From NCBI GenBank assembly GCA_023954045.1, contig JAMLIR010000009.1, positions 62,001-126,000 on the forward strand: a stretch of DNA of 64,000 bases, written 5' to 3'. Under the pieces are notes generated by a model that did not search any database, was not told the origin of the DNA, and was given only the letters and a program-made list of their open reading frames with translations. The first letter of the stretch is position 1; every line of letters begins with the position of its first letter. The translations under genes were made by a program, and so were the position numbers. Origin of the DNA: Burkholderiaceae bacterium. GTDB taxonomy: Bacteria > Pseudomonadota > Gammaproteobacteria > Burkholderiales > Burkholderiaceae_E. Below, piece after piece: positions 43,579 through 55,186 of this stretch.

Positions 43579-44730
43579 ATGAGCACTCGACGACTCGGCA
43601 TCGTGATGCATGGCGTCACGGGCCGCATGGGGATGAACCAGCACCTGATCCGCTCGATCGTCGCGATCCGCGAGCAGGGCGGCGTGAGGCTGGCCGACGG
43701 CGACCGCGTGATGCCCGATCCGATCCTGATCGGACGCGGCGCCGAGCGGATGGAGGCGCTCGCGAAGGCGCACGGCGGGCTGCGCTGGGGCACCGATCTC
43801 GATCGCGCGCTGGCCAATCCGGACGACACGGTGTTCTTCGACGCCGCGACGACGCAGATGCGCCCGACGCTGGTCAAGAAGGCGATTGCCGCCGGCAAGC
43901 ACGTCTACTGCGAGAAGCCGTCGGCGACCAACCTCGCCGAGGCGATGGAGATCTACGAGGCGGCCCGCAAGGCGGGCGTCAAGCACGGCGTCGTGCAGGA
44001 CAAGCTGTGGCTCCCGGGGCTGTTGAAGCTGAAGATGCTGATCGACTCGGGCTATTTCGGCCGCATCCTGTCGGTACGCGGCGAGTTCGGCTACTGGGTG
44101 TTCGAGGGCGACCTGCAGCCCGCGCAGCGGCCGTCGTGGAACTACCGCAAGGAAGACGGCGGCGGGATCATCCTCGACATGCTGTGCCACTGGCGCTACG
44201 TGGTCGACAACCTGTTCGGCGAAGTGAAGAGCGTCTCGTGCCTGGGCGCGACGCACATCCCGCAGCGCCGGGACGAACACGGCAAGCCGTACACGGCCAC
44301 CGCCGACGACGCCGCCTACGCGACCTTCGTGACCGACCAGGGCGTCATCGCCCACTTCAACAGCTCGTGGTGCGTACGCGTGCGTCGCGACGACCTGCTC
44401 ACGCTGCAGGTCGACGGCACGCACGGCTCGGCGGTGGCCGGGCTGCGCGGCTGCCGCACGCAGCCGCGCGTGAACACACCCAAGCCCGTGTGGAATCCCG
44501 ACCTTCCGCAGCCGATCGACTTCTTCGAAGGCTGGCAGGAAGTGCCCGACAGCGTCGCGTTCGACAACGCGTTCAAGGCGCAATGGGAGCTCTTCATCCG
44601 CCACGTCGTCGAGGACGCCCCGTTCCCCTGGAACCTGCGCGAGGGCGCCAAGGGCGTGCAGCTGGTCGAGGCCGGGCTGCAGTCGTGGCGCGAGCGGCGC
44701 TGGGTCGACCTCGGGGCGCTGCCCGCGTGA
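43579..44730 (+). CDS. Gfo/Idh/MocA-family oxidoreductase
   Basis: A 383-residue protein with an N-terminal nucleotide fold that starts unusually ('[22 protein letters not shown]', with GVTGRMG as the dinucleotide loop). It carries the family hallmark '[23 protein letters not shown]', with the EKP lysine. The C-terminal beta-sheet domain includes '[21 protein letters not shown]', whose Asp and His are the usual active-site acid/base. It should oxidise or epimerise a polyol, sugar or sugar acid with NAD(P). First gene of a three-gene + strand operon behind operator C. Confidence 0.9.
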   Translation: MSTRRLGIVMHGVTGRMGMNQHLIRSIVAIREQGGVRLADGDRVMPDPILIGRGAERMEALAKAHGGLRWGTDLDRALANPDDTVFFDAATTQMRPTLVKKAIAAGKHVYCEKPSATNLAEAMEIYEAARKAGVKHGVVQDKLWLPGLLKLKMLIDSGYFGRILSVRGEFGYWVFEGDLQPAQRPSWNYRKEDGGGIILDMLCHWRYVVDNLFGEVKSVSCLGATHIPQRRDEHGKPYTATADDAAYATFVTDQGVIAHFNSSWCVRVRRDDLLTLQVDGTHGSAVAGLRGCRTQPRVNTPKPVWNPDLPQPIDFFEGWQEVPDSVAFDNAFKAQWELFIRHVVEDAPFPWNLREGAKGVQLVEAGLQSWRERRWVDLGALPA

Positions 44731-44741
44731 CGGGGATCGCG

Positions 44742-45920
44742 ATGCCGACGCTGATCCTTCCCGCCGTCGACGGCGCGCTGCGCCCGTTCACGCTGTCCGC
44801 GCCGAGGGGCTACGCGCTGCGCGCAACCGGCCCGTTCAACCGGATCGCCTACTCGGCCGCGCACGTCGTCGCCGATCCGCTGTCGCCGGTCGACCCGTGG
44901 ATCGGCTGCGCGATCGACTGGGACACGACGATCGCGTACCGGAAGCGCCTGTGGGGGCTGGGGCTCGGCGTCGCCGAAGCGATGGACACCGCGCAGCGCG
45001 GGATGGGCCTCGACTGGCCGACCTCGCTCGAGCTGATCCGCCGCTCGATCGACGCGGCGCGCGACCACCCGGGCGCGCTCGTCGCGTCGGGCTGCGGCAC
45101 CGACCACGTCGCGCCCGATCCGTCGATGTCGATCGACGCGGTGATCGCGGCCTACGAATCGCAGATGGAGGCGATCGAGGCGCTCGGCGGCCGACTGATC
45201 CTGATGGCGAGCCGCGCGCTGGCCGCTTGCGCCACGTCGCCCGACGACTACGGCCGCGTCTACGACAGGCTGCTGTCGCAGGTGCGCGAGCCGGTGATCA
45301 TCCACTGGCTCGGCGACATGTTCGACCCGGCGCTGGCCGGCTACTGGGGCCACGCCGACCCGATGGCGGCGATGGACGTCGCGGTCGACATCCTGAATCG
45401 CAACGCCGCGCGCGTCGACGGCGTGAAGATCTCGTTGCTGGACAAGGACAAGGAGATCGCGATGCGCAGGCGCCTCGCGCCCGGCATCCGGATGTACACC
45501 GGCGACGACTTCAACTTCGCCGAGCTGATCGCCGGCGACGAGCAGGGGCATTCCGACGCGCTGCTCGGCATCTTCGATGCGATCGCGCCGGCGGCGTCGG
45601 CAGCGCTCGCCGCGCTGGCTCGCGGCGACACCGCGCGCTTCCACGAGATCCTCGGCCCGACGGTGCCGCTGTCGCGGCACGTCTTCTGCGCGCCGACGCG
45701 CTTCTACAAGACCGGCGTCGTCTTCATGGCCTGGTTGAACGGCCAGCAGGACCACTTCGTGATGGTCGGCGGACAGCAGTCGACGCGCAACATCCGGCAC
45801 CTGGCCGAGCTGTTCCGGCTCGCCGACGCGGCCGGCCTGATCGAAGACCCGGAGCGCGCCTGCACGCGCATGGCGCAGCTGCTGGGCACGCAGGGCATCG
45901 ACGCGCGGGTGGCGAAATGA
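44742..45920 (+). CDS. DUF993-type DHDPS-superfamily protein
   Basis: A 392-residue TIM-barrel protein of the DUF993 type ('dihydrodipicolinate synthase family'). The N-terminus reads 'LPAVDGALRPFTLSAP', and the segment 'FNRIAYSAAHVVADPL' starts the barrel. Later 'VDGVKISLLDKDKEIAMRRRL' holds the Lys at the Schiff-base position, and 'MYTGDDFNFAELIAGDEQGHSDALLG' follows. I chose ATG 44742, which has GGGGA in front; a GTG at 44727 overlaps the upstream stop and is possible. It is unrelated in detail to the DHDPS-family protein at 38078, so the locus has two different lyase-type barrels. Function is not established for this family. Confidence 0.85.
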   Translation: MPTLILPAVDGALRPFTLSAPRGYALRATGPFNRIAYSAAHVVADPLSPVDPWIGCAIDWDTTIAYRKRLWGLGLGVAEAMDTAQRGMGLDWPTSLELIRRSIDAARDHPGALVASGCGTDHVAPDPSMSIDAVIAAYESQMEAIEALGGRLILMASRALAACATSPDDYGRVYDRLLSQVREPVIIHWLGDMFDPALAGYWGHADPMAAMDVAVDILNRNAARVDGVKISLLDKDKEIAMRRRLAPGIRMYTGDDFNFAELIAGDEQGHSDALLGIFDAIAPAASAALAALARGDTARFHEILGPTVPLSRHVFCAPTRFYKTGVVFMAWLNGQQDHFVMVGGQQSTRNIRHLAELFRLADAAGLIEDPERACTRMAQLLGTQGIDARVAK

Positions 45921-46771
45921 GCGCGCCGTCGCCCGAGCTGTTGTCGCTCAATACGGCGACCGTGCGCGAACAGTGGAACCTGCGGCAGATGATCGAGGGC
46001 TGCGCGCGGCACGGCATCCGCGGCATTTCGCCATGGCGCGACAAGCTCGACGAGCTCGGTGCGGCCGAAGCCGCGCGGCTGATCCGGCAGCACGGCCTGA
46101 CCGTCACCGGCCTGTGCCGCGGCGGGATGTTCCCGGCGGCCGATGCCGCCGGGCGTCGCGCGGCGATCGACGACAACCGGCGCGCGATCGACGATGCGGC
46201 GACGATCGGCGCGCGCTGCCTGGTGCTGGTGGTCGGCGGCCTCCCCGCCGGTTCGAAGGACCTCGCCGGCGCGCGGCAGATGGTCATCGACGGAATCGCG
46301 CAGGTCCTCGACCATGCGCGTGGCTGCGGCGTGCCATTGGCGATCGAGCCGCTGCACCCGATGTACTGCGCCGACCGCGCCTGCGTGAACACCCTCGACC
46401 AGGCGCTCGACATCTGCGACGGGCTCGACCCGGCGCCTTCGGGCGCCGCGCCGTCCGGCGCGATCGGCGTCGCGGTGGACGCCTACCACGTCTGGTGGGA
46501 CCCGAACCTGGCGCGGGCGCTCGAGCGCGCACGCCCCGAGCGGCTGCTCGCCTACCACATCTGCGACTGGCTGGTGCCGACGACCGACCTGCTGCTCGAC
46601 CGCGGGATGATGGGCGATGGCGTCATCGACCTGCCGGCGCTGCGCGCGCTGGTCGAGGGACACGGGTATCGCGGCTTCCACGAGGTCGAGATCCTGTCGA
46701 CGCGCTGGTGGCAGCGCGATCCCGACGAGGTGCTGCGGATCGCGCGCGAGCGCCACCTGCGCTGCAGCTGA
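45917..46771 (+). CDS. Sugar phosphate isomerase/epimerase-like TIM-barrel protein
   Basis: A 284-residue protein of the AP-endonuclease-2/xylose-isomerase-like barrel, starting at an ATGA overlap. Metal-binding positions are seen: Glu and His in 'PLAIEPLHPMY' (about residue 139), Asp/His in 'GVAVDAYHVWWDPNL', 'LLAYHICDW' and the final 'FHEVEIL' Glu. This is the normal set for a 2-keto-sugar isomerase/epimerase or 3-keto-sugar-related lyase. With the oxidoreductase and the DUF993 protein it suggests oxidation, isomerisation and retro-aldol cleavage of a sugar- or inositol-like compound. Confidence 0.88.
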   Translation: MSAPSPELLSLNTATVREQWNLRQMIEGCARHGIRGISPWRDKLDELGAAEAARLIRQHGLTVTGLCRGGMFPAADAAGRRAAIDDNRRAIDDAATIGARCLVLVVGGLPAGSKDLAGARQMVIDGIAQVLDHARGCGVPLAIEPLHPMYCADRACVNTLDQALDICDGLDPAPSGAAPSGAIGVAVDAYHVWWDPNLARALERARPERLLAYHICDWLVPTTDLLLDRGMMGDGVIDLPALRALVEGHGYRGFHEVEILSTRWWQRDPDEVLRIARERHLRCS

Positions 46772-46895
46772 GGGCGGTGCGCGAGGTCCGCCGGCGCGGC
46801 CGCGAATGTCCAGGCGAACCGATCGCCGGGCACGCGAGCTTGGGATGAGCCGCTCCGTGGCATAGAATGCCGATTCCAACCCGGATCGTCTCAGC

Positions 46896-47744
46896 ATGGC
46901 GGATTGCCTGTCGAACCTGCTCGCCCGTTTCAGCGCCGCGGCCCACGTCGACCGGACCGGCGCCCTGCACCACGCCGCGTCCTTCGACGCCTCACACGAC
47001 GCGGGACGTCTGCACCTGTTGCGCAGCGGCGCGGCCCAGGTGCTGCATGCCGGCTGGTCGCCGCTGAAGCTGTCGCGGCCGAGCCTGCTGTTCTATCCGC
47101 GGCCGTTCGCGCATCGCCTGCAGCCCGACCCGGGGCCGGCGGTCAGCCTGGTCAGCGCCGGGATCCGCTTCGACGGCGGCTCGGTCAGCCCGCTCGCGGC
47201 GGCGCTGCCGCCGCTGCTGGTGCTGCCGCTCGAAGTGCTCGTCGACGCGCGCACCACGCTCGAGCAACTGTTCGACGAGGCTGACGCCGCCCGCTGCGGG
47301 CGCCGCATCGCGCTCGATCGCCTCTGCGACCTGCTGCTGGTCCAGGTGCTGCGGCACGTGATCGACCGTTCGCTCGCCAGCAGCGGCATGCTCGCCGGGC
47401 TCGCCGACGCGCGCCTGTCGAAGGCACTGAGTGCCTTGCACGACCAGCCCGAGCGCGACTGGAAGCTCGAAGACCTCGCTGCGCGCGCCGGGATGTCGCG
47501 GGCGCGTTTCGCGGCGCGCTTCAAGCAGGTGGTCGGCATCGCGCCGGGCGAGTACCTGACGCGGTGGCGGATCAGCCTCGCCCAGCACCTGCTGCAGCAG
47601 GGGCGGCCGGTCAAGGAGGTCGCGGGCGAAGTCGGCTACGCGAGCCCGGCCGCGCTCGGCCGGGTGTTCGCCACGCGCACCGGCGCGACGCCGAAAGCCT
47701 GGGCGCACACGCGCACGCAGGCCGTGGCCACCGAAGAGGCCTGA
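46896..47744 (+). CDS. AraC-family transcriptional regulator (cupin N-terminus)
   Basis: A 282-residue regulator. The N-terminal half is a cupin-type sensor ('SRPSLLFYPRPFAHRLQPD', typical of the AraC 'cupin_6' group). The C-terminal half holds the two HTH motifs: 'WKLEDLAARAGMSRARFAARFKQVVGIAPGEYLTRWRI' and 'VKEVAGEVGYASPAALGRVFATRTGATPKAW'. It follows the isomerase operon by 124 bases on the same strand. It could be a second regulator of the 36-47 kb block or act elsewhere; the inverted repeats found there fit a TetR dimer better than AraC direct repeats. Confidence 0.9.
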   Translation: MADCLSNLLARFSAAAHVDRTGALHHAASFDASHDAGRLHLLRSGAAQVLHAGWSPLKLSRPSLLFYPRPFAHRLQPDPGPAVSLVSAGIRFDGGSVSPLAAALPPLLVLPLEVLVDARTTLEQLFDEADAARCGRRIALDRLCDLLLVQVLRHVIDRSLASSGMLAGLADARLSKALSALHDQPERDWKLEDLAARAGMSRARFAARFKQVVGIAPGEYLTRWRISLAQHLLQQGRPVKEVAGEVGYASPAALGRVFATRTGATPKAWAHTRTQAVATEEA

Positions 47745-47858
47745 CCGGCACATCGGCGGCCGGTCCGGCTCGCGTTCGCAAAGGGACTTGTACAGCGGCT
47801 GAGCGGATCCACCGTCCCCAGGGTCGGCGCCGCCGGTCGCGCGGGTAGAATCGCCCGC

Positions 47859-48947
<1,089 letters not shown>

Positions 48948-49337
48948 GCCCGGCGCAGCATCGGCGCGGCTTGCGAAGCCGCGAAAAATGTGGTTTGCGA
49001 AGCGGGCAACCGCTGACTTATGCACAGTGGCCGCCCGCTCGCCCAGCGGCGCACAGGGTTTTTGCCGGGTTCCGGCCGCGTGGCGCAACTCCTTGATTTA
49101 TATGGGGTTAGGTCTGACCAAAAAACGGGCAAACGACCGCAGTGCGTGATCTGGCGGGCACTTGCGGTCGATGTGGACGGCTTGCCCACAATTTTATCCA
49201 CAGCTTTTGTGAACGACTTCCAAAAGCGCTTTGAGTGCCGGGTCTTAAGGTCAGAACTTAAACCAAAATCTCACAAGCCCCGGCCGTCCGGACGAGTTCC
49301 GGGCCGCTAGAATCGACCGCCCACCCGCGCATCGTCC
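48948..49337. other. Low-G+C non-coding region between hemE and priA with DnaA-box-like sites
   Basis: 390 bases without a convincing gene. Bases 49081-49260 have about 51% G+C by my count, against about 70% around them. TTATGCACA (49018-49026) and TTATCCACA (49194-49202) both fit the DnaA-box consensus TTWTNCACA. A weaker TTGCCCACA (49182-49190) lies 12 bases before the second in the same direction. An AT-rich run is at 49093-49103, and inverted repeats are at 49223-49232 (AAAGCGCTTT) and 49241-49264 (TTAAG-N7-CTTAA core). It must also hold the priA promoter. It could be a replication origin, a DnaA-controlled promoter or a DnaA-titration site. Confidence 0.5.
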
Positions 49338-51471
<2,134 letters not shown>

Positions 51472-51473
<2 letters not shown>

Positions 51474-51495
51474 GCCGGCGGCCGGCCGCCGGCTC
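51472..51495. terminator. Perfect 24-bp palindrome at the priA stop
   Basis: Two perfect 12-base arms (51472-51483, 51484-51495) overlap the last two bases of the priA stop codon and end five bases before the convergent gene. With no spacer, the centre would form the loop. It can serve as a two-way terminator for the convergent genes. Confidence 0.5.
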
Positions 51496-51499
51496 GCGC

Positions 51500-51853
51500 C
51501 TAGCGGCGGCGCGGGCGGTCGACGCGCCTGTCGCCATCGAAGTCGTGCTGGCGATCGTGCTTCTGGCGCGCAATACGCGCGCTCTGCACGTCCTGCGCCC
51601 GGTGCAGGCGGGCGCGCTCGGCGCGCGTGACCGCGCCGTCGGACTTCGCGCGGTCTTCCATCCGTTCGACGCGCGCCTGCCCGGCCTCGAGGCGATTGAC
51701 TTCGCGCGCCGTGAGCGCGCCGGAGCGCTCGCCCTGCTCGATGCGGCGTTCCTGGTTGAGCTGGCGCTGTTCGACGCCGGGGGTATTGGCCTGCGCGAAT
51801 GCGGCGCCGGTGGCGGCGGCGAGCAGACCTGCAATGGCGAGATTCCTGAGCAT
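51500..51853 (-). CDS. Small secreted charged helical protein
   Basis: From ATG 51853 the product is 117 residues with a signal peptide cleaved after AFA (about residue 19). The rest is very rich in Arg, Glu, Gln and Asp and is predicted helical ('QERRIEQGERSGALTAREVNRLEAGQARVERMEDRAKSDG'), with repeated Leu/Ala spacing of coiled-coil type. Ends in a basic tail. Such small periplasmic proteins with a 'RRIEQGxxSGxLT..E...L' repeat are frequent in Burkholderiales but have no known function. Confidence 0.75.
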   Translation of the reverse strand: MLRNLAIAGLLAAATGAAFAQANTPGVEQRQLNQERRIEQGERSGALTAREVNRLEAGQARVERMEDRAKSDGAVTRAERARLHRAQDVQSARIARQKHDRQHDFDGDRRVDRPRRR

Positions 51854-51956
51854 GACGGGCTCCGTGGGTTGAGGTGGAGCCAATCTAGGCCGATGCCGCC
51901 GCCGGGCACAGGCCCGCAGCGGTAAAGGCTGTAAGCGGAGGTAAGCCGCCGCGGGC

Positions 51957-52265
51957 TCAGTCGCCGCCGAGCGCCTTCAGTTGCACCCGCAGTCGCTGGA
52001 CCTCCTCGATCAGGTCGGCGACCAGCGCCGCGAGTTCCTCGTTGGCCTCGAAATCGCGCTCGAGCGCAGCCATGCGCCGCGCGCGCACCAGTTGCGCGCT
52101 AGCGAAGCGCAACGGGGTCGTCGCTCCCGGCGCGCATTCGAGCAGGCCCGCCTCGACGCGCAGCTCGATCCAGCGCGGCTCGACCGCGCAGGCGAGCGCG
52201 AGCTCGTCGAGCGTCAGCATCGCCTCGTCGACCGCGACGGCGTTCGGAATGTCTTCGGGGGTCAT
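51957..52265 (-). CDS. cbpM: Chaperone modulator CbpM (MerR-like)
   Basis: A 102-residue protein with an N-terminal helix-turn-helix-like part ('LTLDELALACAVEPRWIELRVEAGLLEC') and a C-terminal helix ('LIEEVQRLRVQLKALGG'). It begins 21 bases after the cbpA-type gene, the standard cbpA-cbpM arrangement. CbpM binds the J-domain of CbpA and holds back its co-chaperone and DNA-binding activity. Length and position match well. Confidence 0.88.
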   Translation of the reverse strand: MTPEDIPNAVAVDEAMLTLDELALACAVEPRWIELRVEAGLLECAPGATTPLRFASAQLVRARRMAALERDFEANEELAALVADLIEEVQRLRVQLKALGGD

Positions 52266-52286
52266 CGCTCGGTGCTCCGCTCGCGT

Positions 52287-53231
52287 TCAGAGGTGCCGGC
52301 GCGGATCGAAGGCGAGCTCGCGCGCCATCGTTTCGTACAGCTTGCGCGCCGTCTCGTCGTCGGCAGGCGGCAGCACGACCTCGAGTTGCAGATACAGCGA
52401 TCCGGGCGGATCGCCGGGGATGCCGCGCCCCTTCAGGCGCAGCTTGCGGCCAGTCTGCGAGCCGGCCGGCACGTTCACCTGCACGCGTCCCGAAGGTGTC
52501 GGCACCTCGATGGTCGCGCCGAGCGCCGCTTCCCACGGCGCGACCGGAATCGTCTCGAAGACGTCGCGACCCTGGATCCGGTAGCGGGGGTCAGGGCGGA
52601 ACTGCACTTCGAGGTAGAGGTCGCCGGGCGGTCCGCCGCCGAGGCCGGGGGCACCCTGCCCGGCCAGGCGGATCTGCTGGCCCTCGGCGAGTCCTTTCGG
52701 AATGCGTACGTCGAGCACGCGCTCCTCGGTGACCACGCGCCCGGCGTCGTCGAGCCGCGCGCCGCGCAGCGTGATCGCGCGCGTGGAGCCCCCGTACACG
52801 TCGGCCAGGTCCACGAGGATGCGCGCGTGGTGGTCGCTGCCGCGCATCCGGTGCGCACCGGTGCCGCCCGCGCCGCGCCCGCGGCCAGCGCGCCCGAACA
52901 GGCTCGAGAAGAAGTCGCTGAACGCCTCGTCGCGCATTCCCGGGCCGCCGTCGGCGCCCGAGAACTCGAAGCCCGCTCCCCAGTCCGGGGGCGGCTGGAA
53001 CTCCTGTCCGGCGCCGTAGCGGTTGCCGAGCTCGTCGTAGGCGGCGCGCTTCTCGGGGTCGGACAGCACCGCGTAGGCCTCGTTGACCTCGCGCATCCGC
53101 GCCTCGGCGTCGGACTCCTTGCTGACGTCGGGGTGGTACTTGCGAGCGAGTTTGCGGTAGGCCTTCTTGACCTCGTCGGTCGACGCGCCGCGCGCGACGC
53201 CCAGCGTCTGGTAATAGTCGCGGAATTCCAT
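52287..53231 (-). CDS. cbpA: DnaJ-type co-chaperone CbpA
   Basis: A 314-residue protein with an N-terminal J-domain (residues 1-70), including the HPD triad in '[26 protein letters not shown]', then a Gly-rich linker with '[20 protein letters not shown]' and the C-terminal peptide-binding beta domains ('[37 protein letters not shown]'). No zinc-finger CXXCXGXG repeats are present, so it is CbpA rather than DnaJ. It stimulates DnaK. The operon continues into cbpM. Confidence 0.94.
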   Translation of the reverse strand: MEFRDYYQTLGVARGASTDEVKKAYRKLARKYHPDVSKESDAEARMREVNEAYAVLSDPEKRAAYDELGNRYGAGQEFQPPPDWGAGFEFSGADGGPGMRDEAFSDFFSSLFGRAGRGRGAGGTGAHRMRGSDHHARILVDLADVYGGSTRAITLRGARLDDAGRVVTEERVLDVRIPKGLAEGQQIRLAGQGAPGLGGGPPGDLYLEVQFRPDPRYRIQGRDVFETIPVAPWEAALGATIEVPTPSGRVQVNVPAGSQTGRKLRLKGRGIPGDPPGSLYLQLEVVLPPADDETARKLYETMARELAFDPRRHL

Positions 53232-53237
53232 CTTCGG

Positions 53238-53645
53238 TCAGCGGTCGATCAACACCAGCTGGGTCTGGGTGACGACCGCGCACAGCCTGCCGGAATCCAG
53301 TCGCACCAGCGTCTGCCAGACCATCGTCGACCGGCCGCGGTGGAACGCGGTGCACTCGCCGGTGACGACGCTGCCCGCCGGCGCGCCGGTGATGAACTTG
53401 GTGCTCGAGTCGGTGGTCGTGGTGCGCCCGCCGGGCGGCAGGTTCAGCACGGTGCCCACCGCACCCAGCGTGTCGGCGAAAGCCATGACCGCGCCGCCGT
53501 GCAGGATACCGCCGGCGGTGCAGAGGTCGGGGCGTACCGTCATGCGCGCGACGACGCGATCGGGAGCGGCCTCGGTCAGCTCGACGCCCATCAGGCCCGG
53601 AAACAGCGGCGCGAGCCGCGCGTGGAGGTCTGCGAGATCGATCAT
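53238..53645 (-). CDS. PaaI-family hotdog-fold thioesterase
   Basis: From ATG 53645 the product is 135 residues. The hotdog helix 'TAGGILHGGAVMAFADTLGAVG' carries the HGG motif with the catalytic Asp/Gly region, and 'TTDSSTKFITGAPAGSVVTGECTAFHRGR' follows. These enzymes hydrolyse acyl- or aryl-CoA thioesters, often 4-hydroxybenzoyl- or phenylacetyl-type. It sits upstream of cbpA on the same strand, six bases before it. The substrate is not known. Confidence 0.9.
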   Translation of the reverse strand: MIDLADLHARLAPLFPGLMGVELTEAAPDRVVARMTVRPDLCTAGGILHGGAVMAFADTLGAVGTVLNLPPGGRTTTTDSSTKFITGAPAGSVVTGECTAFHRGRSTMVWQTLVRLDSGRLCAVVTQTQLVLIDR

Positions 53646-53794
53646 GGCGGGAAGGCTATGACGGCGAAGGGCCGGGGTCAAATTCCGCGGTCGGGCCCGC
53701 AAGAACGGCAAATGCCGCGGGAACGAAACGCACGGCCGGCGCATCCAATGCACGAGACCCGAATCGTCCCGCTCACTGCTTCCCGGGAGTCGTC

Positions 53795-54505
53795 ATGAAC
53801 CTCGCCGCCGCCGCCGTGCCCGACCCGAATCGCTACTCCGACGCGGAGCTCGCCCGGGCCGTCGCGGCCGGCGATCGCGGTGCGTTCGGCGTCATGATGA
53901 AGCGCTACAACCAGCTGCTCTACCGGACGGCCCGCAGCGTCCTCAGGGACGATGCCGATGCCGAAGACGCCGTCCAGGACGCGTGGCTGCACGCGTGGCG
54001 CGCCATGGACGGTTTTCGCGCCGAGGCGAGGCTGTCGACCTGGCTGGTGCGGATCGCGGTCAACGAGGCGCTCGGTCGCCTGCGCGCCGCGCCCCATCGC
54101 GCCGACGTGATTCCTCTGGACACGACCCACGACGCCGAGTTGCTGGCGGCGGAGACGACCATGCAGCAGCCCGAAGCCCAACGGCCCGAGTCGATCGCCG
54201 AGCGCGCCGAGTTGCGGCGCATCCTGGAAGCCTGCATCGACGAACTGCCGGTGGCATTCCGGACGGTGTTCGTGCTGCGCGCCGTGCACGACATGAGCGT
54301 CGAGGAGGCCGCCGCCAGTCTCGGCCTGCCCGAGGCGACGGTGCGCACGCGGCACTTCCGCGCGCGCGCCATGCTGCGCGCGTCGCTCGCGCGCGGGATC
54401 GACCTCGCGGTCGCGGATGCTTTCTCCTTCGCCGGCGCGCGCTGCGATCGCATCAGCGCGCGCGTGTTCGAACGGCTCGACGCCGAACGTCCCGACGGCG
54501 GCTGA
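53795..54505 (+). CDS. ECF-type RNA polymerase sigma factor
   Basis: A 236-residue sigma-70 family protein. Region 2 reads 'FGVMMKRYNQLLYRTARSVLRDDADAEDAVQDAWLHAWRAMDGFRAEARLSTWLVRIAVNEALGRLR', and region 4 reads 'LRRILEACIDELPVAFRTVFVLRAVHDMSVEEAAASLGLPEATVRTRHFRARAMLRASL'. A tail of 30 residues follows. No anti-sigma factor gene is next to it. The ferritin-like and cytochrome genes just downstream on the same strand are likely targets, but a strong palindrome lies between. It probably responds to redox or metal stress. Confidence 0.92.
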   Translation: MNLAAAAVPDPNRYSDAELARAVAAGDRGAFGVMMKRYNQLLYRTARSVLRDDADAEDAVQDAWLHAWRAMDGFRAEARLSTWLVRIAVNEALGRLRAAPHRADVIPLDTTHDAELLAAETTMQQPEAQRPESIAERAELRRILEACIDELPVAFRTVFVLRAVHDMSVEEAAASLGLPEATVRTRHFRARAMLRASLARGIDLAVADAFSFAGARCDRISARVFERLDAERPDGG

Positions 54506-54509
54506 CGCG

Positions 54510-54529
54510 GCGGGCCCGGCCGGGCCCGC
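54510..54529. terminator. Perfect 20-bp GC palindrome after the sigma factor gene
   Basis: Perfect 10-base arms (54510-54519, 54520-54529), four bases after the sigma-factor stop. It may end or attenuate transcription before the ferritin-like gene. No T-run follows. Confidence 0.45.
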
Positions 54530-54607
54530 GTCGTGCACCGGGCGCATCGCGCCCCCGGCCATCGCGGTGGCCGGCTCCTTCCCCCCTTCTGCTCGATGGA
54601 GTCCATC

Positions 54608-55186
54608 ATGTCCTTCTTCGTCCATTGCAATGGTGTCATCGCTCCCGCGGGCCGCCGCGCGCTGCTCGGCCAGTCGGCCCGGCTGCTGTCCGGCGCCGCC
54701 GTCGCGTTGCTGGCCGGCCGCGGGTCGCTGGCCGCCGAGACCAACGACGCAGCGAGCCAGGACGTGCGCATCCTGAACACCGCGCTCGGCGCGGAGCTCG
54801 AAGCGATCGCCGCCTACCAGCTGGGCGCCGACAGCGGCCTGCTGCAGAAGCCGGTGCGCGAGCTCGCGCTGACCTTCCAGGGCCACCACAAGGAGCACGC
54901 CGACGTGCTGGCGAAGACCGTCGCGAAGCTGGGCGGCAAGGCCGTGACGGCGAAGGCGAAGTACACGTTCCCGACGGACACGCTGAAGACGCAGGCCGAC
55001 GTGCTGCGCTTCGCGGCCGCACTGGAGAAGGGCGCGGTCAGCGCCTACCTCGGAGCGGTGCCGGTGTTCGGCAACCGCGACCTGGCGAAAGCGGCGGCGA
55101 GCATCCTCGGCGACGAGGCGATGCACTGGGCGATCCTGCGCAATGCGGTGGGCGAGGTGGCCGTGCCGTCCGCGTTCGTGTCGTGA
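54608..55186 (+). CDS. Periplasmic ferritin-like domain protein
   Basis: From ATG 54608, with GGAG seven bases before, the product is 192 residues. An N-terminal Arg-Arg-containing hydrophobic segment ('GRRALLGQSARLLSGAAVALLAG') resembles a Tat-type signal, with cleavage after SLA. The mature part is a four-helix ferritin-like fold: 'LNTALGAELEAIAAYQLGADSG', 'FQGHHKEHADVLAKTVAKLGG', 'ALEKGAVSAYLGAVPVF' and 'ILGDEAMHWAILRNAVG'. The Glu and His residues of the helices (EAIAAY, HHKEH, EKGAVSAY, DEAMHW) could bind a di-metal centre. It overlaps the following cytochrome gene. Confidence 0.83.
   Translation: MSFFVHCNGVIAPAGRRALLGQSARLLSGAAVALLAGRGSLAAETNDAASQDVRILNTALGAELEAIAAYQLGADSGLLQKPVRELALTFQGHHKEHADVLAKTVAKLGGKAVTAKAKYTFPTDTLKTQADVLRFAAALEKGAVSAYLGAVPVFGNRDLAKAAASILGDEAMHWAILRNAVGEVAVPSAFVS

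Noticed and set aside
43579-46771. Myo-inositol catabolism (iol) operon
   Set aside because: An oxidoreductase and an isomerase-like barrel are present, but IolB, IolC and IolD families are missing and the DUF993 protein is not an iol enzyme.
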